A DNA stretch of 64,000 nucleotides from Symbiodinium natans (Eukaryota > Sar > Dinophyceae > Suessiales > Symbiodiniaceae): contig CAJNDS010002202.1 of assembly GCA_905221605.1 (NCBI GenBank), forward strand, positions 1,085,379 through 1,149,378. The letters are read 5' to 3'. This document shows, piece by piece, positions 37,765 to 49,700 of the stretch (its first letter is position 1; each line of letters opens with the position of its first letter). The notes under the pieces were generated by a model. That model searched no databases, was not told the DNA's origin, and saw only the letters and a list, made by a program, of their open reading frames with translations. The position numbers and the translations under genes are program-made.

Positions 37765-40700
37765 CTGCCGCAGCAGGGACGGAAGAATACCCCGTAAAAC
37801 CTAAACTTAAAGCCCTTATACCTATTCTAAACCCCCAAAAACCCTAAACCCTAAACCCTAAACCCTAAAACCTAAACCCTAAACCCTAAACCCTAAACCC
37901 CAACAACCCTAAACCCTAAATTCAGGACTGTGGCTCCGTCATGTCGGCGTCGAAGCCGGGAACATTTCGGAAGATCGGTGAAGACTCCGATGCCGCTTAA
38001 AGGAGGCACGTTCTGCGAGGTTCCCAGGGTTTTAGGGTTTAGGGTTTGGGGTTTAGGGGTTAGGGTTTAGGGTTTAGGGTTCAGGGTTTAGGGTTTAGGG
38101 TTTTGGGTTTTGGGTTTTGGGTTTTGGGTTTAGGGGTTTTGGGTTTAGTTTTGTTTTTTCTTTGTTTTTTTTTGGGGGGGGGGGGTTTAGGGTTTAGGGT
38201 TTAGGGTTTAGGGTTTAGGGTTTAGGGTTTAGGGTTTAGGGTTTAGGCGTTAGGGTTTAGGGTTTAGGGTTTAGGGTTTAGGGTTTAGGGTTTAGGGTTT
38301 AGGGTTTAGGGTTTAGGGTTTAGGGTTTAGGGTTTAGGGTTTAGGGTTTAGGGTTTAGGGTTTAGGGTTTAGGGTTTAGGGTTTTCCTGGGCAGGTTCGG
38401 GGCCCCCTAAACGCCCCTAACTCTAACCCTAAAGCTTACGGTCTAGGATTTCAACGAACGTCTAGAACCTCTAAACCCTCAAAGTGGAGGGTAAGGTTTA
38501 GGGTCTAAAGGCTTAAATCATCTCCAAAAGCGCCAAGACTCCTCAAGCACCAAAAACACCCTAAAACCCTAAAGCCCTAAAACCCTAAAGCCCTACAACC
38601 CTAAAACAAAACCAAAAGCGCTTAAACCCTATACATATATATATATATATGTACCCTAAGCGCTAAACCCTAAAACCCTCAACCCTAAAACCCTAGAGCA
38701 CCCCTAAAGCCCTTAAACCCTCACACCCTCAGATAAAACCACCTGAAAGTCCCAAGCGCGCCAGGAGCCCTAAAGCCCTAAGCCCAAGACCCTAAACCCT
38801 AAGCCCTAAGCCCTGAGCCCTACACCCAAAACCCTAAGCCTTGAAGAGGGGTTGGGGTGGGGGGCGCGCGCGCGGCATCAGAGCCAGCGGAAACCAAAAA
38901 CTAGAGGAGCTGTAGGCCGCGCCGGAGTCGATTCTAAAGTTTAGGGTTTAGGGTTTAGGGTTTAGGGTTTAGGGTTTAGGGTTTAGGGTTTGGGGGATAT
39001 TCGCCTGAGGTGGGTTTTAGGTTCTTGGCTTGGGGATCGAGGGGTCTAGGGCTCTCGGGTTTCTGGGGTGAGGGTCTAGGGTTTTAGGGTTCTGTGGTCT
39101 GGCACGGTAGGGTTCTGGGGATCAAAGAGGGCGTTAGGCTTCTAGGACTTAGGGCTTTAGGGTTCTAGGCGCTTAGGTTTTGGGGTTTGGGAGGTTTAGG
39201 GCTTGTAGGGCTTTTAAGGTCGCGTTGAGCTTTTCGCGGGGAGGTTAGGGTTTTTTGGTTTTCGGGCTTTAGGGTTTAGGGTTTCGGGGTGCGCATACCA
39301 CAAGCCCCAAACCCCTTCTCCAAGCTATTACCTCACTGGCCCCTGGCGTCCAATGCAGGCTGCGACCTTCCAAAAGGTCCGTCGGTTGGAGGCTACAAGG
39401 ATGGGGGGGGGGGGGGGTTTAGGTATGAGGGTCTTAGGGTTTTGGATTCAGGGTTTTTTGGTTTTAGTGCCTTCGAGCTTTATTAGGGTTTTGGGGTTTT
39501 GGGGTTTTGGGTTTGGGTTTCAAGGCTTTAGCCTAAAACTTTTGGGGTTCGGATTAGGCTCTCGGGGCTTTAGGGTTCCGGAGTCCTGGGTGCTACCCCA
39601 TACCCCCGACACCGTCGTGGAGCCTGTTACCCAAACTGCTGAGAGCTTTGAGCCCCAGAACTCAAGAAACCTCAAGTCCCAAACCCTGAACCCGAAGCCC
39701 TAAAGCCCTGAGCCCCAAACCCTAAATTTTAAAACCCTAAACCCGAACTCCAAACCTTGAGCCCACAAAACCTAAGCCCAAATCCTAAACCTCTAAACAA
39801 ACCCTGAACCCTAAACCCTAAACCCGCCACCCGAAACCCTAAACCCTAAACCCTAAACCCTAAACCCTAAACCCTGAACCCTGAACCCTAAACCCTAAAC
39901 CCTAAACCCTAAACCCTAAACCCTTAAGTCCCTACGTGAGGGTTCCTGGCCTTGCCCCGAAGGGGAGCGCGGGGTTCACAGCCCGTCCGCGCCAGGAGGC
40001 CCGTAGAGCTCCGGGTCCAAGTCCTGTGATTTAGGGTTTAGGGTTTAGGGTTTAGGGTTTAGGGTTTCGGGTTTAGGGGTTTAGGGTTTAGGGGTTTAGG
40101 GTTTAGGGTTTAGGGGTTTAGGGGTTTAGGGGTTTAGGGGTTTAGGGGTTTAGGGGTTTAGGGTTTAGGGTTTAGGGGTTAGGGGTTGAGGGGTTAGGGG
40201 TTTAGGGGGGCTCGAGGGTTGAAGCATTTAGGGCTTTAGGATTGAGTGTTTTAAGCTTTCGGGGGGTTAGGGTCTTAGGGTTTGGGGGCTCTAGGGTCGT
40301 TTAGGGTTTGAGGGCTTGAGGCCTTTCGGCTTACAGGGTTTAGGGGCTTTTAGGGCTTGAGGCCTTTTAGGCTTTCAGGCTGGTCGGCTTTTCGGGCTTC
40401 AGGCTTTCAGGCTTTGAGGTTTGTTTGGCTTTTAGGGTTTAGGGCCTAGTTTAGGGGTTCGGGTTTCATAACGGTCTAGGGTTCAGGGTTTGGGGTTTAG
40501 GGCCACAACAAGCCCGGTTTAGGGTCCCCTGTTTTCGTAAACCCCCATCTGAAACTCGCAGTGACGCAACCTTCTTTATATTCTTGGTTGTAGTCGAAGC
40601 GAAACCCTACATCCAAAAGTCCCAAAACCAGACCCTCTAGGGTTCAGGGTTGTTCAGGTTAGGATTTAGGGTTTTTGGGTTCAAAAGGCAGGTCCTTGAA

Positions 40701-43700
40701 CCCCAAAACCGCGACGGGCAACCCTAGAGGCCCCCCCAAAGCAGGGTTTAGGGTTTAGGGTTTAGGGTTTAGGGGTTTAGGGTTTAGGGTTTAGGGTTTA
40801 GGGTTTAGGGTTTAGGGTTTAGGGTTTAGGGTTTAGGGTTTAGGGTTTAGGGTTTAGGGTTTAGGGTTTTTTCGTTTAGGGGGTTTTAGGGGGCTTTTGG
40901 GGGGCTTTAGGGGTCTTTGGGGGCATTAGGGGCATTAGGGGCTTTAGGGCTTGGAGCTTTAGGGCTTTAGGTCTAGGGTTTTCGGGCCCTGACCCCTGAA
41001 ACCCCAAACCCAGTTCCGAAAGCTTGGATTTCCCAGTGGCTTTTGGAGGCTCAAGGGAGCTAAGACTTGGACACCTAAGGATGTACCCCTAAGAGGTTCC
41101 CTTAATGTACTCCTAATAGGGCCCTTATATTCCCTTAGGATCTTAAAAGCCGGCCCCCAGGCCCATGGACCACCTCATCACTGCTGTCATCGAGCTGATC
41201 GGATGAGCCTGCGGGGCACGAAACCCTAAACCCTAAACCCTCAACCCTAAACCCTCAACCCCAAGCCCTAAAGGGTTTGTAGGGTTCAAGGAGGTTTGTA
41301 CAGCTCGAGCCCTAATAGCCCCAATAGTCCCGACCGTGAGCTCTTGGGTTCAAGCTGAAGGCTTTAGGGTTTAGGGGGTTTAGGGTTTGGGGTTCAGGGC
41401 AAAGGGGTTTAGGATTTGGGGGTTTAGGGCTTAGGGGGTTTAGGGCTTAGGGTTTAGGCTTTAGGGCTTAGGGTTTAGGGTTTAGGGTTTGAGGGTTTAG
41501 GGTTTGAGGCTTCACAGGCTTTAGGGTTTTAGGGTTTAAGGCTTCATAGGGTTTAGGGTTTTAGGATGTTAGGGTCTTAGGGCTCAGGGTTCTAGGGTTT
41601 AGGCCTGGGGTTTAGGCTCCAGCCTTTAGGGTAGGGTGCCCATAAGGCCGACAGGGAGCCGAGCTCTGCTTGGCCTAAACCCTCAACCCTCAACCCTCAA
41701 CCCTAAACCCTAAACCCTAAACCCTGAACCCCGTTGAGCCCCCCTGTCTGAAAATCGCAACGCTTGCGAGAATCTACTGCGCTGAAGCCTTTCCTTGCAT
41801 TTTGGGGCGGGGTCTCTCCTGCTAGGGTTTAGGGTTTTTAGGATTTAGGGTTATTAGGGTTTAGGGTTTAGGGTTTAGGGTTTAGGGTTTAGGGTTTAGG
41901 GGGGTATAGGGTTTAGGGTTTAGGGTTTAGGGGGGTATAGGGTTTAGGGTTTAGGGTTGAGGGTTTAGGGCTTAGGGTTAAACTCTGAAACCTGACGTGA
42001 ATCCCTGAGCCGAAACCTGCCACCACAAAGGTCCTGCGGGTCATGAACCCGGTGAACACCAAACCCTTCTAACCTCAAAGCCAAAGACCCGAACAAGCCC
42101 TAAACCCTAAACCCTAAGCCCTAAGCCGTAAGCCGTAAGCCCTAAGCCCTAAGCCCTCAGCCCTCAGCCCTAAGCCCTGAACCCTAAGCCCTCAGCCCTA
42201 AGCTCTAAGCCCTCAGCCCTCAGCCCTCAGCCCTCAGCCCTCAGCCCTAAGCCCTAAGCCCTAAGCGTTGAGCCCTGAGCCCAAGCCCTAAGCCCTAAGC
42301 CCTAAGCCCTAAGCCCTAAGCCCTAAGCCCTAAGCCCTAAGCCCCAAGCCCGAAGCCCGAAGCCCGAAGCCCGAACCCCTAACCCCTAACCCCTAAACCC
42401 TAAGCCCTGAGCCCTGAGCCCTGAGCCCTGAGCCCTGAGCCCTAAGCCCTAAGCCCTAAGCCCTAAGCCCTAAGCCCGAAGCACCCTAAGCCAAGCCCTA
42501 AGCCCTAAGCCCTAAGCCCGAAGCCCGAAAGCCCGAAGCCGAACCCCTAACCCCAAGCCCTAAGCCCTAGCCCTGAGCCCTGAAGCCCTGAGCCCTGAGC
42601 CCTAAGCCCTAAGCCCTAAGCCCTAAGCCCTAAGCCCGAAGCCCTAAGCCCTAAGCCCTAAGCCCTAAGCCCTAAGCCCTAAGCCCTAAGCCCTAAGCCC
42701 TAAGCCCGAAGCCCTAAGCCCTAAACCCAACCTAGTCTTTGCCCGGGGTCCCCGGCTCTTCTGCCACGAGACTCTCCAGGGAGTGGACCGGATGTTCAGC
42801 ACAACCTCTCAAGCGCCCCTTTGAGGGGTTTCGGGTTTAGGGTTGTGGGTTTGTGGGTTTGTGGGCTTGTGGGTTTGCAGGTTTGTGGGTTTAGTGCTTA
42901 GGGTTGAGGATTGTTATGGGTTTAGGGTTTAGGGGTTGAGGGTCGAGGGTCTTGGATTGAGGACATCTAGGGCTTAGGGCTTAGGACTGAGGGCTGAGGG
43001 CTTAGGGCTTAGGGCTTAGGGCTTAGGGCTTAGGGCTGAGGGCTGAGGACTGAGGGCTGAGGGCTTAGGGCTTAGGATTCAAAGATTAGAGTTTAGGGTT
43101 TTAGACTTCGGGTTCAGGACCCTAAACACTAAACCCCCTAAACCCCCTGAACCCTATACCATGTAAACCCCTAAACCCGAATACAAACCCCCCACCCCCG
43201 AAACCGTTTCCCCCCAAAACTTCCAAACCCCAAAACCCCCAAAGCCCTAAACCCTAAACCCTAAACCCTGAACCCCAAGCCCTGAACCCCAAGCTCCGTC
43301 GAGGGTTTTTCCCCCCCCCCCCCCCCGAAGCCTCGAAACGATCGGCAGCGCGCCGGCGTAGGGAGGAGGCCTCCTCCTCCACGGGCTCGTCCTGGCTTTA
43401 GAGTTTAGGATTCAGGGTTAGGGATTAGGCGGTTGAGGGCTCATCCTGGCTGTTGGCGGGAGGGGGCGTGGGGGTGTTAGGGCTTTCGGGTTTTGGTGCT
43501 TGCACTTTAACCTGTGCGGGCTTAGGGTTGAGGGTTACGACCCAGTGGACACTGAGTCGTTGCGGCTAGGGCTTAGGGTTGATGTAAACTCAAGACCTAG
43601 GCCGCCCCCTCTACAGTTGGGTGGCGGCGCCTAAGCCCCTCGACCTCGATGGCGCACAGCTCGGAGGTGGGTAGCACCCACGATGGGCCCGGTACCGGAG

Positions 43701-46700
43701 CACGTTCTTGTCGGGATCAGGCTAAACCGCAGCCCCAGCTTCCGGGCGCCTCGTACCCTGAGAGCCCCAGCCCATGGAGGTCTGGGCCTCAGGCCGGCCC
43801 AGGCAGGGCGGGTGCTGCAAAAAGTTTTTGTCCTTCTCTCCTAACTCCCCCTCTCCGCCCCGGCGCCCTAACCCCTCGGAGCCTCGGGCCGGCCCCTGAC
43901 TTCCCTGACCCGGCCCCTTCCCGATCCCGGACCCCCTTACTCTCAGACCCAACTTGAGTTTAGGCCTAAACCCTAAAAGGGAGTTTGGGCGGCTTTGCCG
44001 TCTCGGACGGCGTGGGCTGGGAGAAAAGTGTTAAATGGCCCTCCACAATCGGGCCAAAACAGCTCCTCGCACCTCACGAAGCATTCGAGCTTGTTCCGAA
44101 ACCTAACCTTCACAGCATCTACGCCTTGTCACAGCAAACCCTAAACCCTAAACCCTAAACCCTAAACCCTAAACCCTAAACCCTAAACCCTGCACCCTAA
44201 ACCCCATGGTGTGGGCACTTTGGGTCGGATCTCCGGCTCAGGCGGAAGCGGAGGCTCCTCCACATCCGACGCGGCAGCGCGGATGCCATTGCCGCCGCGG
44301 ATCTCCGACAGCCAGCTGCTCCCAAAAGGATCGACGAAGCCATCAACTAAACCCCCCTAGGCTCTAAACCCTAACTGTAAACCTAAACCCTGAACCTTCA
44401 ACACCAGTAGCCATCAAGCCAATAGGATCCCCCCAAACAGCCGTCACCAAATAGCCGAGCCAACAAGCCTCCAGATCCGAAGCGCCCCACAACTTGTCGG
44501 GGTCGAGGTCTCAGTCGCCCAAAACCCTAAACCCCTAACCTAGAAGGGCTTTTAAGTGCAAAGTTTAGAAGGTACGGCATGTAGGGGACCTCGGGGTAAG
44601 ATTCTCCAGGGGTTGAGGGTTTAGGGCAGGGTTCAGGGTTCAGGGTTCAGGAGCGAGAGTTGATGGTTGAGGGCTAAGGCCATAGAACTTTTCAGAGTGG
44701 ACGGAAACAGCGACCCCGAATATTGTAGGTGGTGCCCGTCCGGGTATGCGCCGGGTGCCCGGGTATGCGCCGGGTATGCGCGCCGGGTATGCGCCGGGTA
44801 TGCCCGGGTATGCGCTGGGTATGCGCCGGGTGCCCGGGTATGCGCCGGGTATGCGCCGGGTATGCGCCGGGTATGCGCCGGGTATGCGCCGGGTGCCCGG
44901 GTATGCGCTGGGTATGCGCCGGGTGCCCGGGTATGCGCCGGGAATGCCCGGGTATGCGCTGGGTATGCGCCGGGTGCCCGGGTATGCGCCGGGTATGCGC
45001 CGGTATGCGCCGGGTGCCCGGGCAGCGCCGGGTGCCCGAATATGCGCTGGGTGTGTGCCGGGTGCCCGGGCATGCGCCAAGTATGCGCTGGGTGCCCCCC
45101 CCCCCCCCCCCCCGTCTTCATTTTAAACCCCTGTAAGGGCCTACCCAGGCAATGCCTAAGCCTTTTAAGGATAAAAGGGGAAAAACCTGTAGTTTTAAAC
45201 TTGGGTTCTTCCAAAACCCCTTGAGGCCAATAAAGGAAAAACCTGTGTGCTTCAAACTTGGGTTCGCACAAGAAGCTATGGCCATCCTTTTCGTGGCAAA
45301 GGTCGCTGGGAGTCTGCAGATGGTCAAAACTCGTGCGTGAGGGTATCCAGGGTTCTTGCTAAGTCTACATTGTGTAAACCTATGGCCGAGGAATTATTTT
45401 AATTGTTTTTTGCCTTTCAACCTTTTTTTTTTTTTTGGGGGGGGGGGCCTCCCTATTGCAAGATAGAGGAAATCCAAAGAAAATAGAGGTTTTCCTGTTC
45501 AAATCCAAAGAAAATAGAGGTTTTCTTACGTAACAAATATAGGGTTTACTTTGTTGGACTTGCACGAACGAACGGCATGTATGTATATGCTTTGAAGACA
45601 GCTTGCGCGGCTTTTAACAAAGGAGGGGATTGGGAGGGAGCGCAGCCCCCCCCCCCATTTGCAAAACACGATTCTCGCATGATGGGTTTTCAAAATGTAT
45701 GAATAAAGCGGGGAGGTTGGGTGGGGGGGGGGGGGCGAGGCCCCCAAATTTGCAAACACGATTCTGGCATGATGGATTTGCAACATTTTAATGTATGCAT
45801 ATGGCATATGCTTTGAAGCAAGCTTGCTTGGCTCAAAAAAAACGGGGGGGTTGGGGGGGGGGGGAGCCCCCCCATTTGCAAACACGATGCTCGCATGATG
45901 GGTTGCCGAAAATGTATGCATATGCGTTGAAGCAAGCTTGCGCGGCTAAAAATAAAGCGGGGGTTGGGGAGCCCCCCCCCCCCCCCCCTCCCCCCGCATT
46001 TTGCAAACACGACTTTCGCATGATGGATTTCCAACAATGTATGCACATGCTTTGAAACAAACTCGTGCGTACTCGTGCGTAATCGTGCGTACTCGTGCGT
46101 ACTCGTGCGTAGTCGGGGGTACTCGGGCGTACTCGAGCGTACTCGGGCGTACTCGGGCGTACTCGGCGTACTCGGGCGTACTCGGGCGTACTCGGGCGTA
46201 CTCGTGCGTACTCGTGCGTACTCGTGCGTACTCGTGCGTACTCGTGCGTACTCGGGCGTACTCGGGCGTACTCGTGCGTACTCGGGCGTACTCGTGCGTA
46301 CTCGGGCGTACTCGTGCGTACTCGTGCGTACTCGTGCGTACTCGGGCGTACTCGGGCGTACTCGGGCGTACTCGGGCGTACTCGTGCGTACTCGGGCGTA
46401 CTCGTGCATACTCGGGCGTACTCGTGCGTACTCGGGCGTACTCGGGCGTACTCGGGCGTACTCGTGCGTACTCGGACGTACTCGTGCGTACTCCGACGCG
46501 GTCGCCCATCCCTGCCGCAATGGAACTTTTAACGCCTTTTCCGAATCAACCCCGGCAAAGCCCACCTTGTCCATCCGCCATGCCGGATATCCCCGTGTGC
46601 CGGCACCTGTCCCAGGAAAAACTACTTGCCAACTGAATCCAATGCCCTACAAGTCAAAGGTTTAGGGTGTTGGCTTTAGGGGTCTGCACTTTGGGGTCTG

Positions 46701-49700
46701 GGACACGAGACTGTGACTTGAGATAGAGCCTACAGCCTTCAACGTCCAAGCCCCAGACACCAAACAAACCCTAAACCCACACCCTTTCATCCTAGTACCA
46801 CCCTGAGGCCTAACACCCCAGCAACCACCCTAACACCCTAACACCCTAAGACCCTAGCACCCTAACGCCCTAACACCCACACTAATCCTAAACCCTGCTG
46901 AACCCTGAACCCTAAACCCTCAACCCTGAACCCTAAACCCTAAACCCTAAACCCTAAACCCTAAACCCTAAACCCTAAACCCTAAACCCTAAACTCCCCC
47001 CCCCCCTCTCCCGGTTGAAGGGAGCGAGGGGCCTCGACTGGCCGCGGTGTTCTCCAGGCCAGCCTGCGAGGCTTTGAAGGGTTTAGGGTTTAGGGTTTAG
47101 GGTTTAGGGTTTAGGGTTTAGGGTTTAGGGTTTAGGGTTTAGGGTTTAGGGTTTAGGGTTCAGGGTTCAGGGTTCAGGGTTCAGGGTTCAGGGTTTAGGG
47201 CTTTGAAGACCTTCGTAGGGTGTAGGACTTTGAAGAGTTTAGGGTGTTTAGGGCTTAGGCTCTATTCTTTTCGAAGAGTTTCAGTCGTGGCTTTGGGGTT
47301 CAGCTAAGGGCTTGTAGGGCTCATGCCGGATTGTTGGGGTCCCCATGTAGGGTTTCAGGGTCAAGGGTTTCAGGGCCTAGGGCTTCGGCTTTTGGGCTTG
47401 GGGCTTCAGGTTTCGGAGTCTAGCGTTTCGGGCTGGTGGTTACTTCCTAGGCTTACTTTGAACCCTAAACCCTAAACCCTGAACCCTGAACCCCATACCC
47501 TTAAAGGGTTTCAAGGCTTTACCCGCAAAGCTGGGTAGGAAAGCGCGGAAAAATCAAGATTGTTTAGGGTTTAGGGTTTCAGGGCTTAGGGTTTAGGGTG
47601 TAGGGCTTACGGTTGCCCTGAGTAGGATTCAGGGCCTTGAGTCCTGTTTAAAGTTTAGGGTTTAGGGTTTAGGGTTTAGGGTTTTGGGTTTAGGGTTTAG
47701 GGTTTAGGGTTTAGGGTTTAGGGTTTGGGGTTTGGGGTTTGGGGTTTGGGGTTTGGGGTTTAGTTTTTTTAGGGTTTAGGGTTTACACTTAGGTTTTTAG
47801 GGTTTAGGGCCCTACACCCCCCCTACAACCCTAAACCCTTTTAACGTATCAGGATCCTACTCGTCCATTCAGCACACCCATAGACCATCAGTCGACACAA
47901 CAAACAAGACACCCTTCTCAAGCCGAACGACGCCGGGAACAGGGCTTCATTCAGGGTTTAGGGTTTAGCGTTTAGGGCTTCGGGTTTGGGGTTTGGGGTT
48001 CAGGGTTTTTGGGGCTTGTTAGGGCATAGGGTGTCTCAGGGTGTACGGGCTTGGGGCTTTTTCGGGCTTATGGGCTTAGGGGTTTAGGGGTTTAGGGATT
48101 TAGGGTTTTGGGGTTTTGAGGGTTTGAGGGTTTGTGAATCCTAAACCCTAAACCCTAAAACCCAAGGACCACGGGAAGCCCCGCTGTTTCATGCCCCGCG
48201 GTTGCGCAAGATTGCCGCCCTCCCTTGCCTCAATCCTTCCCTAAACCCTCAACGCTCAACCCTAAACCCTAAACCCTAAACCCTGAACCCTAAACCCTAA
48301 ACCCTAAACCCTAAACCCTAAACCCTAAACCCTAAGCTTGCCTCGTGCACGCTGGGGTGGAGGATGCTGTTCCTTACAACACAGCGGTTGTGTCAGGTGC
48401 ACATGCTGGCCTGAGGGTGTCATCAAAGCGAAACGCCCTAGACACCGAAACGCCCTAAACCCTAGACCCCAAACCCTAAACCCCTGGAAAGCCTTGACTT
48501 GAGCTTGAACCCAGGAGCAGAAAAGCCCTAAAACCCCTAAACCCTACGGGGGTCGAACCTTAATTCGGGGATCCCTTTTGACACACAGCACTGCAGATCA
48601 AAGAATGAGCCACGCATTGTGTTGTAGAGATGGTGCCGCTAAGCTAAACTTCAGAGGGCCGCTTGCCTACCACGCAAGTTGGGGTTTTAGGGTTGTGGGG
48701 TTGTAGGGTTTGGAGTTTAGAGGTTTCAGGGCTTGTGGGGGTTTGGGGTTTCAGGGTTTCGAGCTTAAGGGCTTTTCGAGGTTCTGGGGTTTAGGGTTTG
48801 AAGCTTAAGGGTTTTAGGGTTCCAGGGGCTTTATGAATCCGGGCATGATATAAACCTTCGGAACCCTATCGGCCGAGGAGCCAGTCTCCGTTCGACAGGA
48901 TCTGAAACAAGTCGCCGCCTCTGAGGCGGTTAAGGGGGGGGGGGGGGGGGTAGGGTTTTTAGGGTTTAGGGTTTTAGGGTTTTTAGGGTTTTTTTAGGGT
49001 TTTAGGGTTTAGGGTTTTAGGGGGTTTTAGGTTTTAGGGGGTTTTAGGGTTTTAGGGTTTTTAGGGTTTTAGGGTTTTAGGGTTTAGGGTTTTAGGGTTT
49101 AGAAGGGTTTTAGGGTTTTAGGGTTTTAGGGTTTTAGGGTTTTAGGGTTTTAGGGTTTTAGGGTTTTAGGGTTTTAGGGTTTTAGGGTTTTAGGGTTTTA
49201 GGGTTTTAGGGTTTAGGGTTTAGGGTTTAGGGTTTTAGGGTTTTAGGGTTTAGGTTTTAGGGTTTAGGGTTTTAGGGTTTAGGGTTTAGGGTTTAGGGTT
49301 TAGGGTCCGCCGACCCTGGCGGCGTGTTGGATGGGAAAAGGAGGTGAAACCTCCCTCTTTCCCTCCTTACCCCCCCAAAACGGGGGGGGGGGGGGGGGGG
49401 GGGGGTGGGGGGGGTCGGTGCACAATTTTTTCGTGGAGGACCGCGCCACCCGCACAGCGTAAACAGGCGGTTCAGCACAGGGGGGTAGGGGCGCCCTCGC
49501 AAAATCAGCGTTTTCGGCACCCCACCCCCCCGCGAGGCTCTTAAATTTTAGGGTTGAAGGCTTCGGGCTTAGGGCTGATCCCTGTGAACCCGAAAGCCTA
49601 GATCATTGAACCCTGCACCCGAAGCCATAAACCCCATTAACATTGAAAACTGGCGTAGGGTTTAGGGTTCTCAAGGTCTGTGGCTTGCAGGGCTTGGGTT

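Noticed and set aside
40530-40620. Copy of the 115-190 MITE
   Set aside because: Only about 15 bases match, and the region reads better as a candidate exon ([11 protein letters not shown]).
4703-43645. Shared word AAGCCCCTCGACCTC at 4706 and 43633 as a dispersed repeat
   Set aside because: Similarity stops after about 15 bases, so it may be chance.
43649-43957. Plus-strand 102-codon Pro/Ser/Gly protein
   Set aside because: Low-complexity composition and open frames on the minus strand too. The minus island at 43645-43706 has better splice-like ends.
44640-46574. Long repetitive proteins ([10 protein letters not shown] and EYARVRPST types) on either strand
   Set aside because: They arise because 10- and 11-bp units lacking stops keep every frame open. 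No start context or non-repeat domain supports them, apart from the separate candidate exon at 46500-46606.
48550-48660. tRNA gene on the minus strand
   Set aside because: GGTTCGACCCCC resembles a T loop, but the T stem and the acceptor stem do not pair.
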